NCBI GenBank assembly: GCA_023433855.1
Contig: JAEYTV010000400.1
Location: forward strand, 1 to 25,118
DNA: 25,118 nucleotides
Direction of reading: 5' to 3'
Source of the DNA: Pseudomonadota bacterium
GTDB lineage: Bacteria; Pseudomonadota; Alphaproteobacteria; Rhizobiales; Rhizobiaceae
Position 1 is the stretch's first letter; each line of letters begins with the position of its first letter. Below, piece after piece: positions 15,439 to 24,029 of the stretch. The notes beneath the pieces are model-generated. The model searched no databases. It was not told the DNA's origin and saw only the letters and a program-made list of their open reading frames with translations. The translations under genes and the position numbers were made by a program.

Positions 15439-16437
15439 TCACGCAGGCGCCGCCGCAAGCGCCTCCTCGGCAAAGTGGCAGCGCACCTGCCGGCCGGGCG
15501 CGACTTCCCTCAGCGCCGGCATTGACGTCCTGCATTCCGCCCGCTCGATCGGGCAGCGCCCGCAGAACCTGCACTGTGTGGAGGACGGTGAGATCGGGCT
15601 CAACGGATCGCCTTCGAGCTTAATCCGCTCAAGCTTGCCCGGCCGCAGGGTCGGAATCGCGGAGAGCAGCGCTCGTGTGTAAGGATGGGACGGGTTTGCA
15701 TAGATCTCGCTGGAGGGCCCACGCTCCACGACCTGCCCCAGATACATGACCACGATCTGGTTGCAGAGCAACCGCACGACATTGAGATCGTGGCTGACGA
15801 AAAGCAGCGCGATCCCCCGCTCCCGCCGCAACTTGTCGAGAAGCTGCAGGACGGTCGCCTGAACCGATACGTCGAGCGCGGAGGTCGGTTCATCCAGCAC
15901 GAGCAACCGCGGCTCGACGACGATCGCGCGCGCAATGCCGACCCGCGCTTTCTGGCCGCCGGAAAGCTGATGCGGCAGCCTCGACAGCAGGGGCAGCGGC
16001 AGGTTGACTGCCTCGGCCGCTGCCTCCACGCGCCGCCGCAATTCAGCCTTGCCAGTCCGGGGCAGCAACATTCTTGCCGGATCGGCGATGAGGTCGAATG
16101 CCGTAAACAGCGGATTGAGGCTTTCCGTCGGATCCTGGAAGACCATCTGTATCAGCCGCCGCAGGTCCGACCGGGCAAAGCGCGCGGTGGACAGCCGTCC
16201 GATATCCTCGCCCTCCAGAAGAAGCTGGCCTTCGGTCGGATCGAGCAGGCGCGAAACCAACCGAGACAGCGTCGATTTTCCGCAACCCGATTCCCCGACG
16301 AGCCCTACCGCTTCGCCGGGTTTGATGACCAGATCGACCCCGTCCACCGCATGCAGCTTCGGCGGGTCGGAAAAAGGCCATTTCGCAGCCAGCCTGAAAT
16401 GCTTCTTGAGGTTTCGCGCTTCCAGCAAGGCGGTCAT
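15439..16437 (-). CDS. Dipeptide/oligopeptide-type ABC transporter ATP-binding protein (DppF/OppF-like)
   Basis: Second ATPase of the importer and last gene of the operon, 332 aa. It shows Walker A GESGCGKST, Q-loop QMVFQDPTESLNP, signature LSGGQKARVGIARA, Walker B LLVLDEPTSALD and switch His in LFVSHDLNVV, then the C-terminal oligopeptide-type extension (HPYTRALLSAIP) with CRFCGRCP, where Dpp/Opp ATPases may bind an iron-sulfur cluster. The open frame runs upstream to 16737 in the shadow of the neighbouring ATPase; the true start is ATG 16437, overlapping that gene's stop as ATGA. Substrate is set by a binding protein not found in this window. Confidence 0.93.
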   Translation of the reverse strand: MTALLEARNLKKHFRLAAKWPFSDPPKLHAVDGVDLVIKPGEAVGLVGESGCGKSTLSRLVSRLLDPTEGQLLLEGEDIGRLSTARFARSDLRRLIQMVFQDPTESLNPLFTAFDLIADPARMLLPRTGKAELRRRVEAAAEAVNLPLPLLSRLPHQLSGGQKARVGIARAIVVEPRLLVLDEPTSALDVSVQATVLQLLDKLRRERGIALLFVSHDLNVVRLLCNQIVVMYLGQVVERGPSSEIYANPSHPYTRALLSAIPTLRPGKLERIKLEGDPLSPISPSSTQCRFCGRCPIERAECRTSMPALREVAPGRQVRCHFAEEALAAAPA

Positions 16438-17402
16438 AGCGGATTCCTGCAGGCAACCGCGTGACGATCCGCGACGGGGGCAAGATGCAGTCTCTCCGCG
16501 TCGCAGACCGGCAGACGGCGATCGCAGCGCTCGGCAAAACGGCAAAACGGCAGGTCGATGCGGCGCAGGTCGGGCAGCGAGCCCCTGATCGCCTGCAATT
16601 CTCCGATGCTGTCGACGAGCGAGGGAACGGAGCGCAGAAGCTCGGCGGTATAGGGGTGGCGCGGATGAGCGATGATCTCCGCCGTCGGCGCGACTTCGAC
16701 CGCGTGACCCGCATGCATGATGATGAGCCTGTCGCAATATTCGGACGCCAGGGCGACATCATGGGTGATGAGGGCGACCGACATTCCCCGTTCGCGGGCG
16801 AGATTGCGGATAAGGTCCATGATGACGGCCTGCGTCGTCACATCGAGGCCTGTCGTCGGCTCGTCGGCGATCAGCAGACGCGGTGCGCAGGCCAATGCGA
16901 TGGCGATGCCGATCCGCTGGCAAAGCCCGCCGGACAGTTCGAATGGGTAGGCCTTGCTGCGCCGCTCGGGGTCGGGTATGCGCACCTGCTTCAGCGCATC
17001 GATGGTTCTGGTGCGGATTTCGGAGGCGGGCGCGGGCATGTGGCGGGCCAGGACATCGGCGATCTGATCGCCCACTGCCCGAATGGGATTGAGCGCCGTC
17101 CGGGGATTCTGGAAGATGATCGATGCGGCCTTGCCGCGCCAACGGTCGAGCTCCGAACGTTCCATGCCGAGCAGGTTGCGTCCCTGGAACAGTATCTCGC
17201 CGGAGCGCACGCGCGCCGCGTGATCGAGGATGCCCATGATCGAATAGGCAGTCACCGACTTGCCCGATCCCGATTCCCCGATGATCCCGACGATCTCGCC
17301 GTCGCCGATATCGAACGACACATCGTCGAGAACATGCACCGTGCCGTGTCGCGTGATGAAATCGACGGTGAGGTTCTGGACCGACAGGAGCCGATTGGTC
17401 AT
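16434..17402 (-). CDS. Dipeptide/oligopeptide-type ABC transporter ATP-binding protein (DppD/OppD-like)
   Basis: First ATPase of the importer, 322 aa, with Walker A GESGSGKSVTA, Q-loop IIFQNPRTALNP, signature ELSGGLCQRIGIAIAL, Walker B LLIADEPTTGLD, switch His in LITHDVALA and the C-terminal HPYTAELLRSVPS extension with cysteines in the FCRFAERCDRRLPVC stretch. The signature's LCQR replaces the more usual MRQR or MCQR, a tolerated variation. The open frame extends to 17930 through the permease gene, but ATG 17402 overlapping the permease stop (ATGA) is the true start. Confidence 0.93.
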   Translation of the reverse strand: MTNRLLSVQNLTVDFITRHGTVHVLDDVSFDIGDGEIVGIIGESGSGKSVTAYSIMGILDHAARVRSGEILFQGRNLLGMERSELDRWRGKAASIIFQNPRTALNPIRAVGDQIADVLARHMPAPASEIRTRTIDALKQVRIPDPERRSKAYPFELSGGLCQRIGIAIALACAPRLLIADEPTTGLDVTTQAVIMDLIRNLARERGMSVALITHDVALASEYCDRLIIMHAGHAVEVAPTAEIIAHPRHPYTAELLRSVPSLVDSIGELQAIRGSLPDLRRIDLPFCRFAERCDRRLPVCDAERLHLAPVADRHAVACRNPL

Positions 17403-18259
17403 GTCCGCATCCTCGGATCGAGGATGTCCCTGAGCGCGTCGCCCATCAGGTTGAAAGCGAAGACCGTGATCATCAGCGCGAGGCCGGGAAAGAGAGCGAC
17501 CCACCACTGCCCTGAGGCGATGAAGCGGGCGCCTTCGGCGACCATGATGCCCCATTCGGGGGTCGGCGCACGTACGCCAAGGCCGAGGAACGACAGGCCC
17601 GCGGCGTTGAGGACCGCCCAACCGAGATTGACCGACGCCTGGATGACCAGCGGGGCTGCCATGTTCGGGATCAGGAATCGCGTCAGGATCCGCCAGTCTC
17701 CGGAGCCGCCGACGCGGGCCGCTTCGACATAGCCAAGCCCGCGGCGCACCCGCATCTCGTTGCGCGCCAGGCGGATATAGAAGGGCAGGTTCACCACCGC
17801 CGTCGCGTAGACGACATTGGCGACCGTGTTGCCCAACGCGGCGACCATCGCCATGGCCAGCACGAACAGCGGAAAGGCCATGAGGACGTCCACCATCCGC
17901 GAGACGGTGCCATCCCAGAAGCCGCCCCAATATCCGATCATCGCGCCGATGAGAGAGCCGACGAGACAGGAGAGGATAACCGCCCCGAAGGCGATCATGA
18001 GATCGAGCCTGGTGGCGACCATGACGCGTGCAAAGATGTCGCGACCCAACTGGTCCGTGCCGAACCAGAACGTGGCCGAAGGCCCCTGCAACGCATGGGC
18101 AGCGTTGGTCTTCAACGGGTTGTGCGGGACCAGGGAGGGAGCCAGGATGGCAACCAGCAGAATGAGCAGGAAGAGGCCGAAGGCAACAACGTTGAGCGGG
18201 TTGCCGAGCACCACATGGCGCACGACCTGCATCCGTTCCCTGATCGCGACGGCGCTCAT
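17399..18259 (-). CDS. Dipeptide/nickel-type ABC transporter permease (DppC-like)
   Basis: Inner-membrane permease, 286 aa. The N-terminal part has a hydrophobic helix (VVAFGLFLLILLVAILAP) and the DppC-type periplasmic segment HNPLKTN...FGTDQLGRDIFARV, followed by about five more helices. The ATPase-contact loop reads VEAARVGGSGDWRILTRFLIPN. LNAAGLSFLGLGVRAPTPEWG is characteristic of this subfamily. Its ATG 18259 overlaps the stop of the DppB-like gene and its own stop overlaps the DppD-like start, both as ATGA. Confidence 0.94.
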   Translation of the reverse strand: MSAVAIRERMQVVRHVVLGNPLNVVAFGLFLLILLVAILAPSLVPHNPLKTNAAHALQGPSATFWFGTDQLGRDIFARVMVATRLDLMIAFGAVILSCLVGSLIGAMIGYWGGFWDGTVSRMVDVLMAFPLFVLAMAMVAALGNTVANVVYATAVVNLPFYIRLARNEMRVRRGLGYVEAARVGGSGDWRILTRFLIPNMAAPLVIQASVNLGWAVLNAAGLSFLGLGVRAPTPEWGIMVAEGARFIASGQWWVALFPGLALMITVFAFNLMGDALRDILDPRMRT

Positions 18260-19263
18260 CGCGTTGCCCTCGGATCGATCAGGGCAACCACGAGATCCGT
18301 CGTCAGGTTAACCAGGATGAAGATGCCCGCCATGACCAGCATGAAGCCCTGCAGCGGCGCATAGTCCAGGTTGATGATGCTGTCCACGGCGAAGGCTCCG
18401 ACACCCGGCCAAGAGAACACGCGTTCCACCAGGACGTTGGCGCCCAGCATGTAGGAGAAGGTCATCCCCATCGTCGTGACGATCGGCAGCAATGCGTTGC
18501 GGAACGCATAGGTCATGATGATCTTGCGGCGCGACAGGCCGGAGGCCCTGGCGGTTCTGATGAACTCCGAGCCAAGCACCTCCAGCATGGAGGCTCGGGC
18601 CATGCGGGTGAGCGGCGCGAGAGCGAAAAGCGCCATCGTGACAGCCGGCAGGATCATCTGCTTGAGCGCGGCGGTAAAGAGTTCGAAATCGCCGACAACA
18701 AGCGCGTCGATCGTGTAGAACCCGGTCACCCTGTCCGGCTCGAACATGAAAGGATCCAGCCGGCCGATCGGCTCGGGAGCGACGCCAAGCACGAAGTAGA
18801 AGAGAAAGATCAGCAGAAGCCCCGTGACGAAAGTCGGCATCGACACGCCCAAAGTGGCGATGAGACGCGACAGGTGGTCGATCAGCGATCCCGGGCGCAG
18901 CGCCGCCGCGATGCCCAGCGGCAACGACACCCCAACGGCGATGAAGAACGCGAGGAAGGTCAGCTCGGCGGAAGCAGGCAGCCGGTTGGCGAATTCCGTC
19001 ACCACCTTCTGGCCCGTACTGATCGAATTACCGAGATCCCCCTGAAGCAAATTGCCAAGATAGATCAGGAATTGCTCGGGAAGCGGCTTGTCGAGGCCGA
19101 GGCTCTGGCGCACCGCCTCTATGTCCTGCTCCGTCATCGAGGGGTTCGAGGCAAAGAACACCGCCGGATCGCCCGGCAGCACCCGCGTGAGCAGGAAGGT
19201 CACGAGAACCACGCCGAACAATGTGGGTATCGCCGACAGGAGGCGCAGGACGATGCCGTTCAT
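18256..19263 (-). CDS. Dipeptide/nickel-type ABC transporter permease (DppB-like)
   Basis: Inner-membrane permease, 335 aa, about six helices. It starts with a membrane helix (LRLLSAIPTLFGVVLVTFLL), then the DppB-type periplasmic loop with RVLPGDPAVFFASNP and LGLDKPLPEQFLIYLGN, and the contact loop EFIRTARASGLSRRKIIMTYAFRN. VERVFSWPGVGAFAVDSI near the end is typical of the subfamily. It forms the channel with the DppC-like protein. ATG 19263 overlaps the MaoC-like stop (ATGA). Confidence 0.94.
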   Translation of the reverse strand: MNGIVLRLLSAIPTLFGVVLVTFLLTRVLPGDPAVFFASNPSMTEQDIEAVRQSLGLDKPLPEQFLIYLGNLLQGDLGNSISTGQKVVTEFANRLPASAELTFLAFFIAVGVSLPLGIAAALRPGSLIDHLSRLIATLGVSMPTFVTGLLLIFLFYFVLGVAPEPIGRLDPFMFEPDRVTGFYTIDALVVGDFELFTAALKQMILPAVTMALFALAPLTRMARASMLEVLGSEFIRTARASGLSRRKIIMTYAFRNALLPIVTTMGMTFSYMLGANVLVERVFSWPGVGAFAVDSIINLDYAPLQGFMLVMAGIFILVNLTTDLVVALIDPRATR

Positions 19264-19718
19264 TCATCCTCCGGCCGATTCAGCAGGAGAATGACATGAT
19301 CGCCGCTGACCACCACCGTGCCGTCGGCCTTGACCAGAAAGCCGCGCTCTGTGGCGAGCCCGCGGCCGGGCGTCCTGGTTGGACGCCGATCGACGAATTC
19401 AAGGCGCAGATGCACCTCCTCGCCAGGCAGCAGAGGAGCCGGAAACTTGATGTCGTTCCACCCGAGCGACGCGATCACCGAGCGTTCGAAGCAGCCGAGC
19501 ATCGCTTTAAGCCCCTCGATCAGGGCGAGGTTGAACAGTCCGTGCGTGATACGGCCGGGAAAACCCGCCGCGCGCGCGAATGCATCGTCCATATGGACAG
19601 GATGGGCCTCGCCCGTCAGCCGAGCATAGGCGTCGATGTCGGCCAGTTCGATCCGGCGCGGCGCGCTGGTCATGATCGTGCCGGGAACGAAATCCTCGTA
19701 CCAGATTTGGGGCGTCAT
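19260..19718 (-). CDS. MaoC-like hotdog-fold dehydratase/hydratase
   Basis: Predicted enoyl-CoA hydratase-type enzyme, 152 aa, acting in the cytoplasm, probably on a CoA ester made by the ligase encoded just upstream. The hydratase-2 motif is seen as GEAHPVHMDDAFARAAGFP followed by GRITHGLF; the usual Asp of the D-x-N-P-x-H catalytic pattern aligns with Glu here while the His is kept. I start it at ATG 19718, which overlaps the ligase stop (ATGA) and follows GGGAGGGG; an ATG at 19733 would also be in frame. Length suits a single hotdog domain. Its reaction in this pathway is not known; some MaoC-like proteins are thioesterases or hydratases of branched or thio-substituted acyl-CoA. Confidence 0.85.
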   Translation of the reverse strand: MTPQIWYEDFVPGTIMTSAPRRIELADIDAYARLTGEAHPVHMDDAFARAAGFPGRITHGLFNLALIEGLKAMLGCFERSVIASLGWNDIKFPAPLLPGEEVHLRLEFVDRRPTRTPGRGLATERGFLVKADGTVVVSGDHVILLLNRPEDE

Positions 19719-21409
19719 GCGTGCCCCTCCCATGCTTCGGCCTGGAGCGCCCGCCAGTCGACCTTCCGGCTGCCCGACCGCGGCAGGGCATCACGGAACT
19801 CGACCTCGCGCGGGACCTTGTAGGCCGCCATCAGCGTCCGCGCGAAATCAATGATGTCGTTTTCGCTGACTTTGCCGCGCTGATCGGGATGCAGCACCAC
19901 CACGGCCCGCACCTTCTCGCCACGCCGCGGGTCCGGTGCGGAGATGACCGCGCACTCCGCCACCGCGGGATGGCTGTAGAGCAGCATCTCGCATTCCGCC
20001 GGCCAGACCTTGTAGCCCGATGAGTTGATCATGCGTTTCAGTCGATCCACGATGAAGTAGTAGCCATCGGCATCGACATAGCCCAGATCGCCGGTGCGTA
20101 GCCACCGTCGTCCGTTCAAATCGATCAGCGCTTCGGTGGTGTCGTCGGGGCGATTCCAGTAGCCCTGCATGACCTGCGGCCCGCTGATCAGGATTTCGCC
20201 CAGATCGCCCTGCGCACAGGGCGTGAGCGTCTCCGGATCGGCCACCAGTGCGTGGGTATTGTAGATCGGCAGCCCGAGGCACTGCGGTTTCGGCGCATCG
20301 AGCGGGTTCAGATGCGTGGCCGATATGGTTTCGGTCAGGCCATATCCTTCCGCAAAGCGCAGCCCCCACTGATCGCGAAGGCGTCGCACCACCGCGGCGG
20401 GCATCGACGCCCCGCCGCCGGTCATGACCTTCAGACTGGAAAAGCAATCGTTGGTAAATCCTTTGGACGCCAGGACATCGACCACCATGGTCGGTGCGGC
20501 CGACCACCAGGTCGGGCGATGGCGGCGGAAGAGCGCAGGTATGGCTTCGGCGTCCCACCGGGTCATCAGGATAAGCGCCGCACCACATTGGATCGCCGAG
20601 GCCATGGACGCCATCATGCCGGCGACATGGAACAGCGGCATGAAGCTTGTCATGACGGACTGGCTATCGAGTCGGTACCAGCGCACCTGTGCCTTCGCGA
20701 CGAACTGAGCACCGTGGTGGCTGTGCATGCACGCCTTGGGCCGGCCCGTCGTACCCGAACTATAAGGCAGCACCGCCAGTTCGTCGTCGCCCGAAAGCAG
20801 AGCCGGCGCCGGCCAATCCTCCGCCAATGCGGTTTTCAGGTCCGTGAAGCCTTCGCGCGGCGCAGCTGCGGCCATGCGCATCACCTCCGGCAGATCGGAG
20901 GCATTGTCCGGCGCCATGTCGGCATAGCGTACGCGTATGATCCGATCGAATGCGCTGCCGGCGAGCGGCTCGAAGCGATCGAGCAATTCCTCACCGACAA
21001 TGGCGAAACGTGCGCCGCTGTCGGCAGCGAAATAGGCGAGCTCGTCCGTCGTGTTCATCGGATTGATCGGCACCACGACGCCGTTCGCGCGCAGGACCGC
21101 ATAGAAGGCGATCACATATTGCGGACAGTTCTGCAGGTCGACCATGACCCGGTCGCCACGCTTCAGCCCATGCTGGGCGAGCCATCCCGCGAGACGCTCG
21201 ACATCAACAAGCAGTTCCGCGTAGCTGTAGGTGGCGCCGTAGTAGAACATCGCCGCCTGCCCGGGAAAGGCGGCAGCGGAGAGAATGAGATCGGAAGCCA
21301 GATTGCCGCCGGGCACCGTGATGTCGCTCGGATCCTCCGCCGGCCACAGCGGCGACTGCGGGCCGATCTCGAACGGATGGGTGATATCGCGGGACAGGGA
21401 CTCCTGCAT
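19715..21409 (-). CDS. AMP-dependent acyl-CoA synthetase/ligase
   Basis: ANL-superfamily adenylating enzyme, 564 aa, expected to activate a carboxylic acid with ATP and join it to CoA. Motifs in order: the phosphate loop YSSGTTGRPKA (about residues 217-227), the HVAGMMASM segment, GGGASMP, EGYGLTET, the hinge region with TGDLGYVDADGYYFIVDRLK, YKVWPAECE and the C-terminal catalytic Lys in PRSGSRKVDWR. It resembles medium/long-chain or aryl acid CoA ligases, but the acid cannot be named from motifs. ATG 21409 overlaps the amidase stop by one base. In the pathway it would act on the acid left after ring opening and decarbamoylation, or on a later 2-oxo or unsaturated acid (inference). Confidence 0.9.
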   Translation of the reverse strand: MQESLSRDITHPFEIGPQSPLWPAEDPSDITVPGGNLASDLILSAAAFPGQAAMFYYGATYSYAELLVDVERLAGWLAQHGLKRGDRVMVDLQNCPQYVIAFYAVLRANGVVVPINPMNTTDELAYFAADSGARFAIVGEELLDRFEPLAGSAFDRIIRVRYADMAPDNASDLPEVMRMAAAAPREGFTDLKTALAEDWPAPALLSGDDELAVLPYSSGTTGRPKACMHSHHGAQFVAKAQVRWYRLDSQSVMTSFMPLFHVAGMMASMASAIQCGAALILMTRWDAEAIPALFRRHRPTWWSAAPTMVVDVLASKGFTNDCFSSLKVMTGGGASMPAAVVRRLRDQWGLRFAEGYGLTETISATHLNPLDAPKPQCLGLPIYNTHALVADPETLTPCAQGDLGEILISGPQVMQGYWNRPDDTTEALIDLNGRRWLRTGDLGYVDADGYYFIVDRLKRMINSSGYKVWPAECEMLLYSHPAVAECAVISAPDPRRGEKVRAVVVLHPDQRGKVSENDIIDFARTLMAAYKVPREVEFRDALPRSGSRKVDWRALQAEAWEGHA

Positions 21410-22641
21410 CAGCCGGCGATCCCGGCTTGATCGGCGACGCGTCCGTTGTTGCCGCGCAATTCGACGACTGTCCGATGCAGGACATCGATCGCAGTCTCGA
21501 TCTGGCTGAGGTCGGTTTCTTCTTCCGGGCAGTGACTGCGCCCGCCGACCGACGGCACGAACAGCATCGCGGCCGGAACGATCCGTCCGATGATGCCGGA
21601 ATCGTGGTTGGCTCCGGACGGAAGTTTCATCGCCGGATGACCGAGGGTTGCGGCCGATGACGCCAACGCGTCCTGCAACCAGCCCGCCATCGGCACCGGC
21701 GTGTCGGAATAGGTATTCCGCACCCGCAGTTCGAGCTGCTCTTCCGCACCAGTCCTGGTCGCCAGTTCCACGACACTGTCGCGAAGCTTCACCAATGTGG
21801 CTGGATTGGTGCTCCGCATTTCCAGGCCGAGCGTGACCTCGCTAGGCACGACGTTCCCCTGGTTCGGCGAAACGCGGACCATGCCGATCGTGCCACGCAG
21901 ATCGTCCTCGCCTCTAGCCACAACCTCTTCGCGAAACGCCACCGCAAAACGCGCCGCGCCGGCGAAGGCGTCACGCCGCAAGTCCATCGGTGCGGTGCCG
22001 GCATGATCGGGCTGCCCCGTGAATTTCACGGACAGACGCTCCTGTCCGGCGATCGAGCTCACGATGCCAAGCGGCACGCCAGCATCCGCCAGAACCGGCC
22101 CCTGCTCGATATGAAGCTCCAGCCAGGCCGCGACCGCGTCCCAGTCTCTCAGGGCATTGCCGAGCTTGAACCCAGCCTGCGCCATCGCCTCGGACAGGTT
22201 CACCCCATCGAGCGACCGTGCGCGCGCCAGCGCTTCCTCCTCGTGCAGTCCGGCCATGGCGCGGCTGCCCGTGAACGGGCCGAAGCGTCCTTCTTCGTCG
22301 CGAAAGGCTATCACCTCGACAGGCAGGCCGGGCGTGCCTTCGGCCTTGATGCGCCGCGCGACCTCGAGCCCCGCCAGCACACCGATCGCGCCATCGAAAG
22401 CGCCGCCATTTGTCACCGTGTCGAGATGCGAGCCGATGAGGATCGCAGGCCCCTCGCCTTCCAGCCGCAGGATGGCGTTGCCGAAACTGTCATAGGACGC
22501 CTCCAGGCCGCTGGCGCGGCCTTGCGCCAGAAACCATTCGTGGGCGGCGATATCGGCTGGACCGAAGGCTGGACGCGACCAGCCGCCGGCAGGATCGGTC
22601 CCGATCCCGGCAAGCGCGGCGAAGTCGCTGCGAAAGTTCAT
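21409..22641 (-). CDS. Zn-dependent N-carbamoyl-amino-acid hydrolase / allantoate amidohydrolase family
   Basis: Metal-dependent amidase of the M20 peptidase family, 410 aa. Members hydrolyse N-carbamoyl-L-amino acids, allantoate or beta-ureidopropionate, releasing CO2 and ammonia (carbamoyl group). Conserved features are GSHLDTVTNGGAFDGAIGVL (first metal-ligand His and Asp), AFRDEEGRFGPFTGSRAM (the Glu-Glu pair), LELHIEQGPVL, the dimerisation-domain motif DHAGTAPMDLRRDA, PSGANHDS and GGRSHCPEEET with the last His ligand. Together with the hydantoinase directly upstream it makes the classical two-step hydantoin or dihydropyrimidine opening pair. It starts at ATG 22641, overlapping the hydantoinase stop (ATGA). 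Exact substrate unknown. Confidence 0.92.
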   Translation of the reverse strand: MNFRSDFAALAGIGTDPAGGWSRPAFGPADIAAHEWFLAQGRASGLEASYDSFGNAILRLEGEGPAILIGSHLDTVTNGGAFDGAIGVLAGLEVARRIKAEGTPGLPVEVIAFRDEEGRFGPFTGSRAMAGLHEEEALARARSLDGVNLSEAMAQAGFKLGNALRDWDAVAAWLELHIEQGPVLADAGVPLGIVSSIAGQERLSVKFTGQPDHAGTAPMDLRRDAFAGAARFAVAFREEVVARGEDDLRGTIGMVRVSPNQGNVVPSEVTLGLEMRSTNPATLVKLRDSVVELATRTGAEEQLELRVRNTYSDTPVPMAGWLQDALASSAATLGHPAMKLPSGANHDSGIIGRIVPAAMLFVPSVGGRSHCPEEETDLSQIETAIDVLHRTVVELRGNNGRVADQAGIAG

Positions 22642-24029
22642 GGAGCAGGCCTTTTGGCCGACGCCCGGGCAACGAAGCGGCCCTGCCCCTCTTGCCCCAG
22701 AAAGACGCCGTCCCTGACCACGACCTTGCCACGATAGATGGTCTCGGTGGCAAAGCCGGTCAGTTCCATGCCACTATAGGGATTGTAGCCGATGTCGCCG
22801 TAGTCGCTGGCTGGAGACATGGTCCGGCGGGCCACCGGATCGATGATAGCAAGGTCCGCGTCATATCCCGGCGCGATCCTGCCCTTCCCCGTGAAGCCGA
22901 AGATCTCCGCAGGCCAGGTCGAGAACAATTCCACGAAACGCTGCAGGTCTATCCGCCCTTGGTCGACGCCCAGCGTGAACAGGACAGGAAGGCGCGCCTC
23001 AATGCCTGTAATGCCGTTCGCGACGTTCGCGAAGGAAGGCAGACCGAGTGCCTTCGCCTTCGCCGAATAGGAAACCTCGTCGGACGCGACGAGTTGCAGC
23101 CCCTTTTCTACGAGACCCTGCCATAGGCGATCCTGGTTGGCGCGATCCCGCAGCGGCGGCGACAGGATATATTCGTGGCCGTTCTCACGCTCCAGCGCCT
23201 CGTCGGTCAGTGCCAGATAATGCGTGCATGTCTCCGCGGTAACCGGCAGGCCCTCGGCGCGCGCCGCCTCGATGAGCTTGATCGCATCGGCCGCAACGAG
23301 ATGGAAGATATGAACACCGCAGCCGGTCGCGCGCGAAAAGGCAATGGCGCGCCCGACAGCCTCGATCTCCACGATCGGAGGACGCGTCAGGGCGTGCCAG
23401 CGCGGCTCCGTGTGGCCCGCCGCCACGGCCTCGGCGCGCAGGCGCTCCACGATGCCGGCATTCTCGGCATGCAGCACGATGGACATGTCATTTCGCGCCG
23501 CCTCGGCCATCAAGGCATAGAGTTGTCCGTCCTCAAGCTTCAGGCCGTCCTCTTCATAGACGGTATAGACCTTGAAGGTGGTCACGCCCTGCGCGCGCAA
23601 TTCCGGGAGTTCGGCAAGCGTCGTCTCGTTCACGTCGGTTGCGATCAGGTGGAGCCCGTAGTCCAGCGTGACGTTGGCCTCGGCCTGCTTGCGGCGATGC
23701 GCCAGGCCCTTCAGCATGGAGCCGCCCCGGCGCTGCAGGGCGAAATCGATGACCGCGGTCGTGCCGCCGCGCAATGCCGCGATGCCGCCGGAGCCGAAAT
23801 CATAGACCGAGCGCCGGCCCATGAAGCCGACGAGCAGGTGCACATGCGGATCGACGCCGGCAGGAATGACCAGCTTGCCCGTGGCGTCCACCACCTCGGC
23901 GCCCGAATGTGCGCGGACAGCTTCGCCCGGCGGCAGCAACGCGGCGATCGTCTCGCCTTCGATGAGCACGTCGAGATGACTCGCGCCGTCGGGGGTGACG
24001 ACCTTTCCGCCAGTTACGATCAAGGTCAC
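22638..24029 (-). CDS. Dihydropyrimidinase/hydantoinase-family amidohydrolase
   Basis: Cyclic amidase, 463 aa, of the family that opens dihydropyrimidines and 5-substituted hydantoins to N-carbamoyl acids. Metal-site features are PAGVDPHVHL (His-x-His near residues 62-64), a Lys that is carbamylated in the family, in TTFKVYTVY, and the His residues of VLHAENAG and VHIFHLVAA. The fourth Asp ligand is in VASDEVSYS, where the family more often has SDHCPF; loss of that adjacent His may alter the substrate pocket. The C-terminus keeps the ASDYGDIGYNPYSGME segment. Its stop and start overlap the neighbours by ATGA. It is followed directly by the carbamoylase, with which it should act in sequence. 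Confidence 0.92.
   Translation of the reverse strand: MTLIVTGGKVVTPDGASHLDVLIEGETIAALLPPGEAVRAHSGAEVVDATGKLVIPAGVDPHVHLLVGFMGRRSVYDFGSGGIAALRGGTTAVIDFALQRRGGSMLKGLAHRRKQAEANVTLDYGLHLIATDVNETTLAELPELRAQGVTTFKVYTVYEEDGLKLEDGQLYALMAEAARNDMSIVLHAENAGIVERLRAEAVAAGHTEPRWHALTRPPIVEIEAVGRAIAFSRATGCGVHIFHLVAADAIKLIEAARAEGLPVTAETCTHYLALTDEALERENGHEYILSPPLRDRANQDRLWQGLVEKGLQLVASDEVSYSAKAKALGLPSFANVANGITGIEARLPVLFTLGVDQGRIDLQRFVELFSTWPAEIFGFTGKGRIAPGYDADLAIIDPVARRTMSPASDYGDIGYNPYSGMELTGFATETIYRGKVVVRDGVFLGQEGQGRFVARASAKRPAP

Noticed and set aside
16461..17732. 423-aa open frame on the + strand
   Set aside because: It is antisense to two ABC transporter genes with full motifs, and its composition (His, Asp and Arg rich) is that of a shadow frame.
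20252..21430. 392-aa open frame on the + strand
   Set aside because: It is antisense to the acyl-CoA ligase, with Arg/His-rich composition and no recognisable domain.
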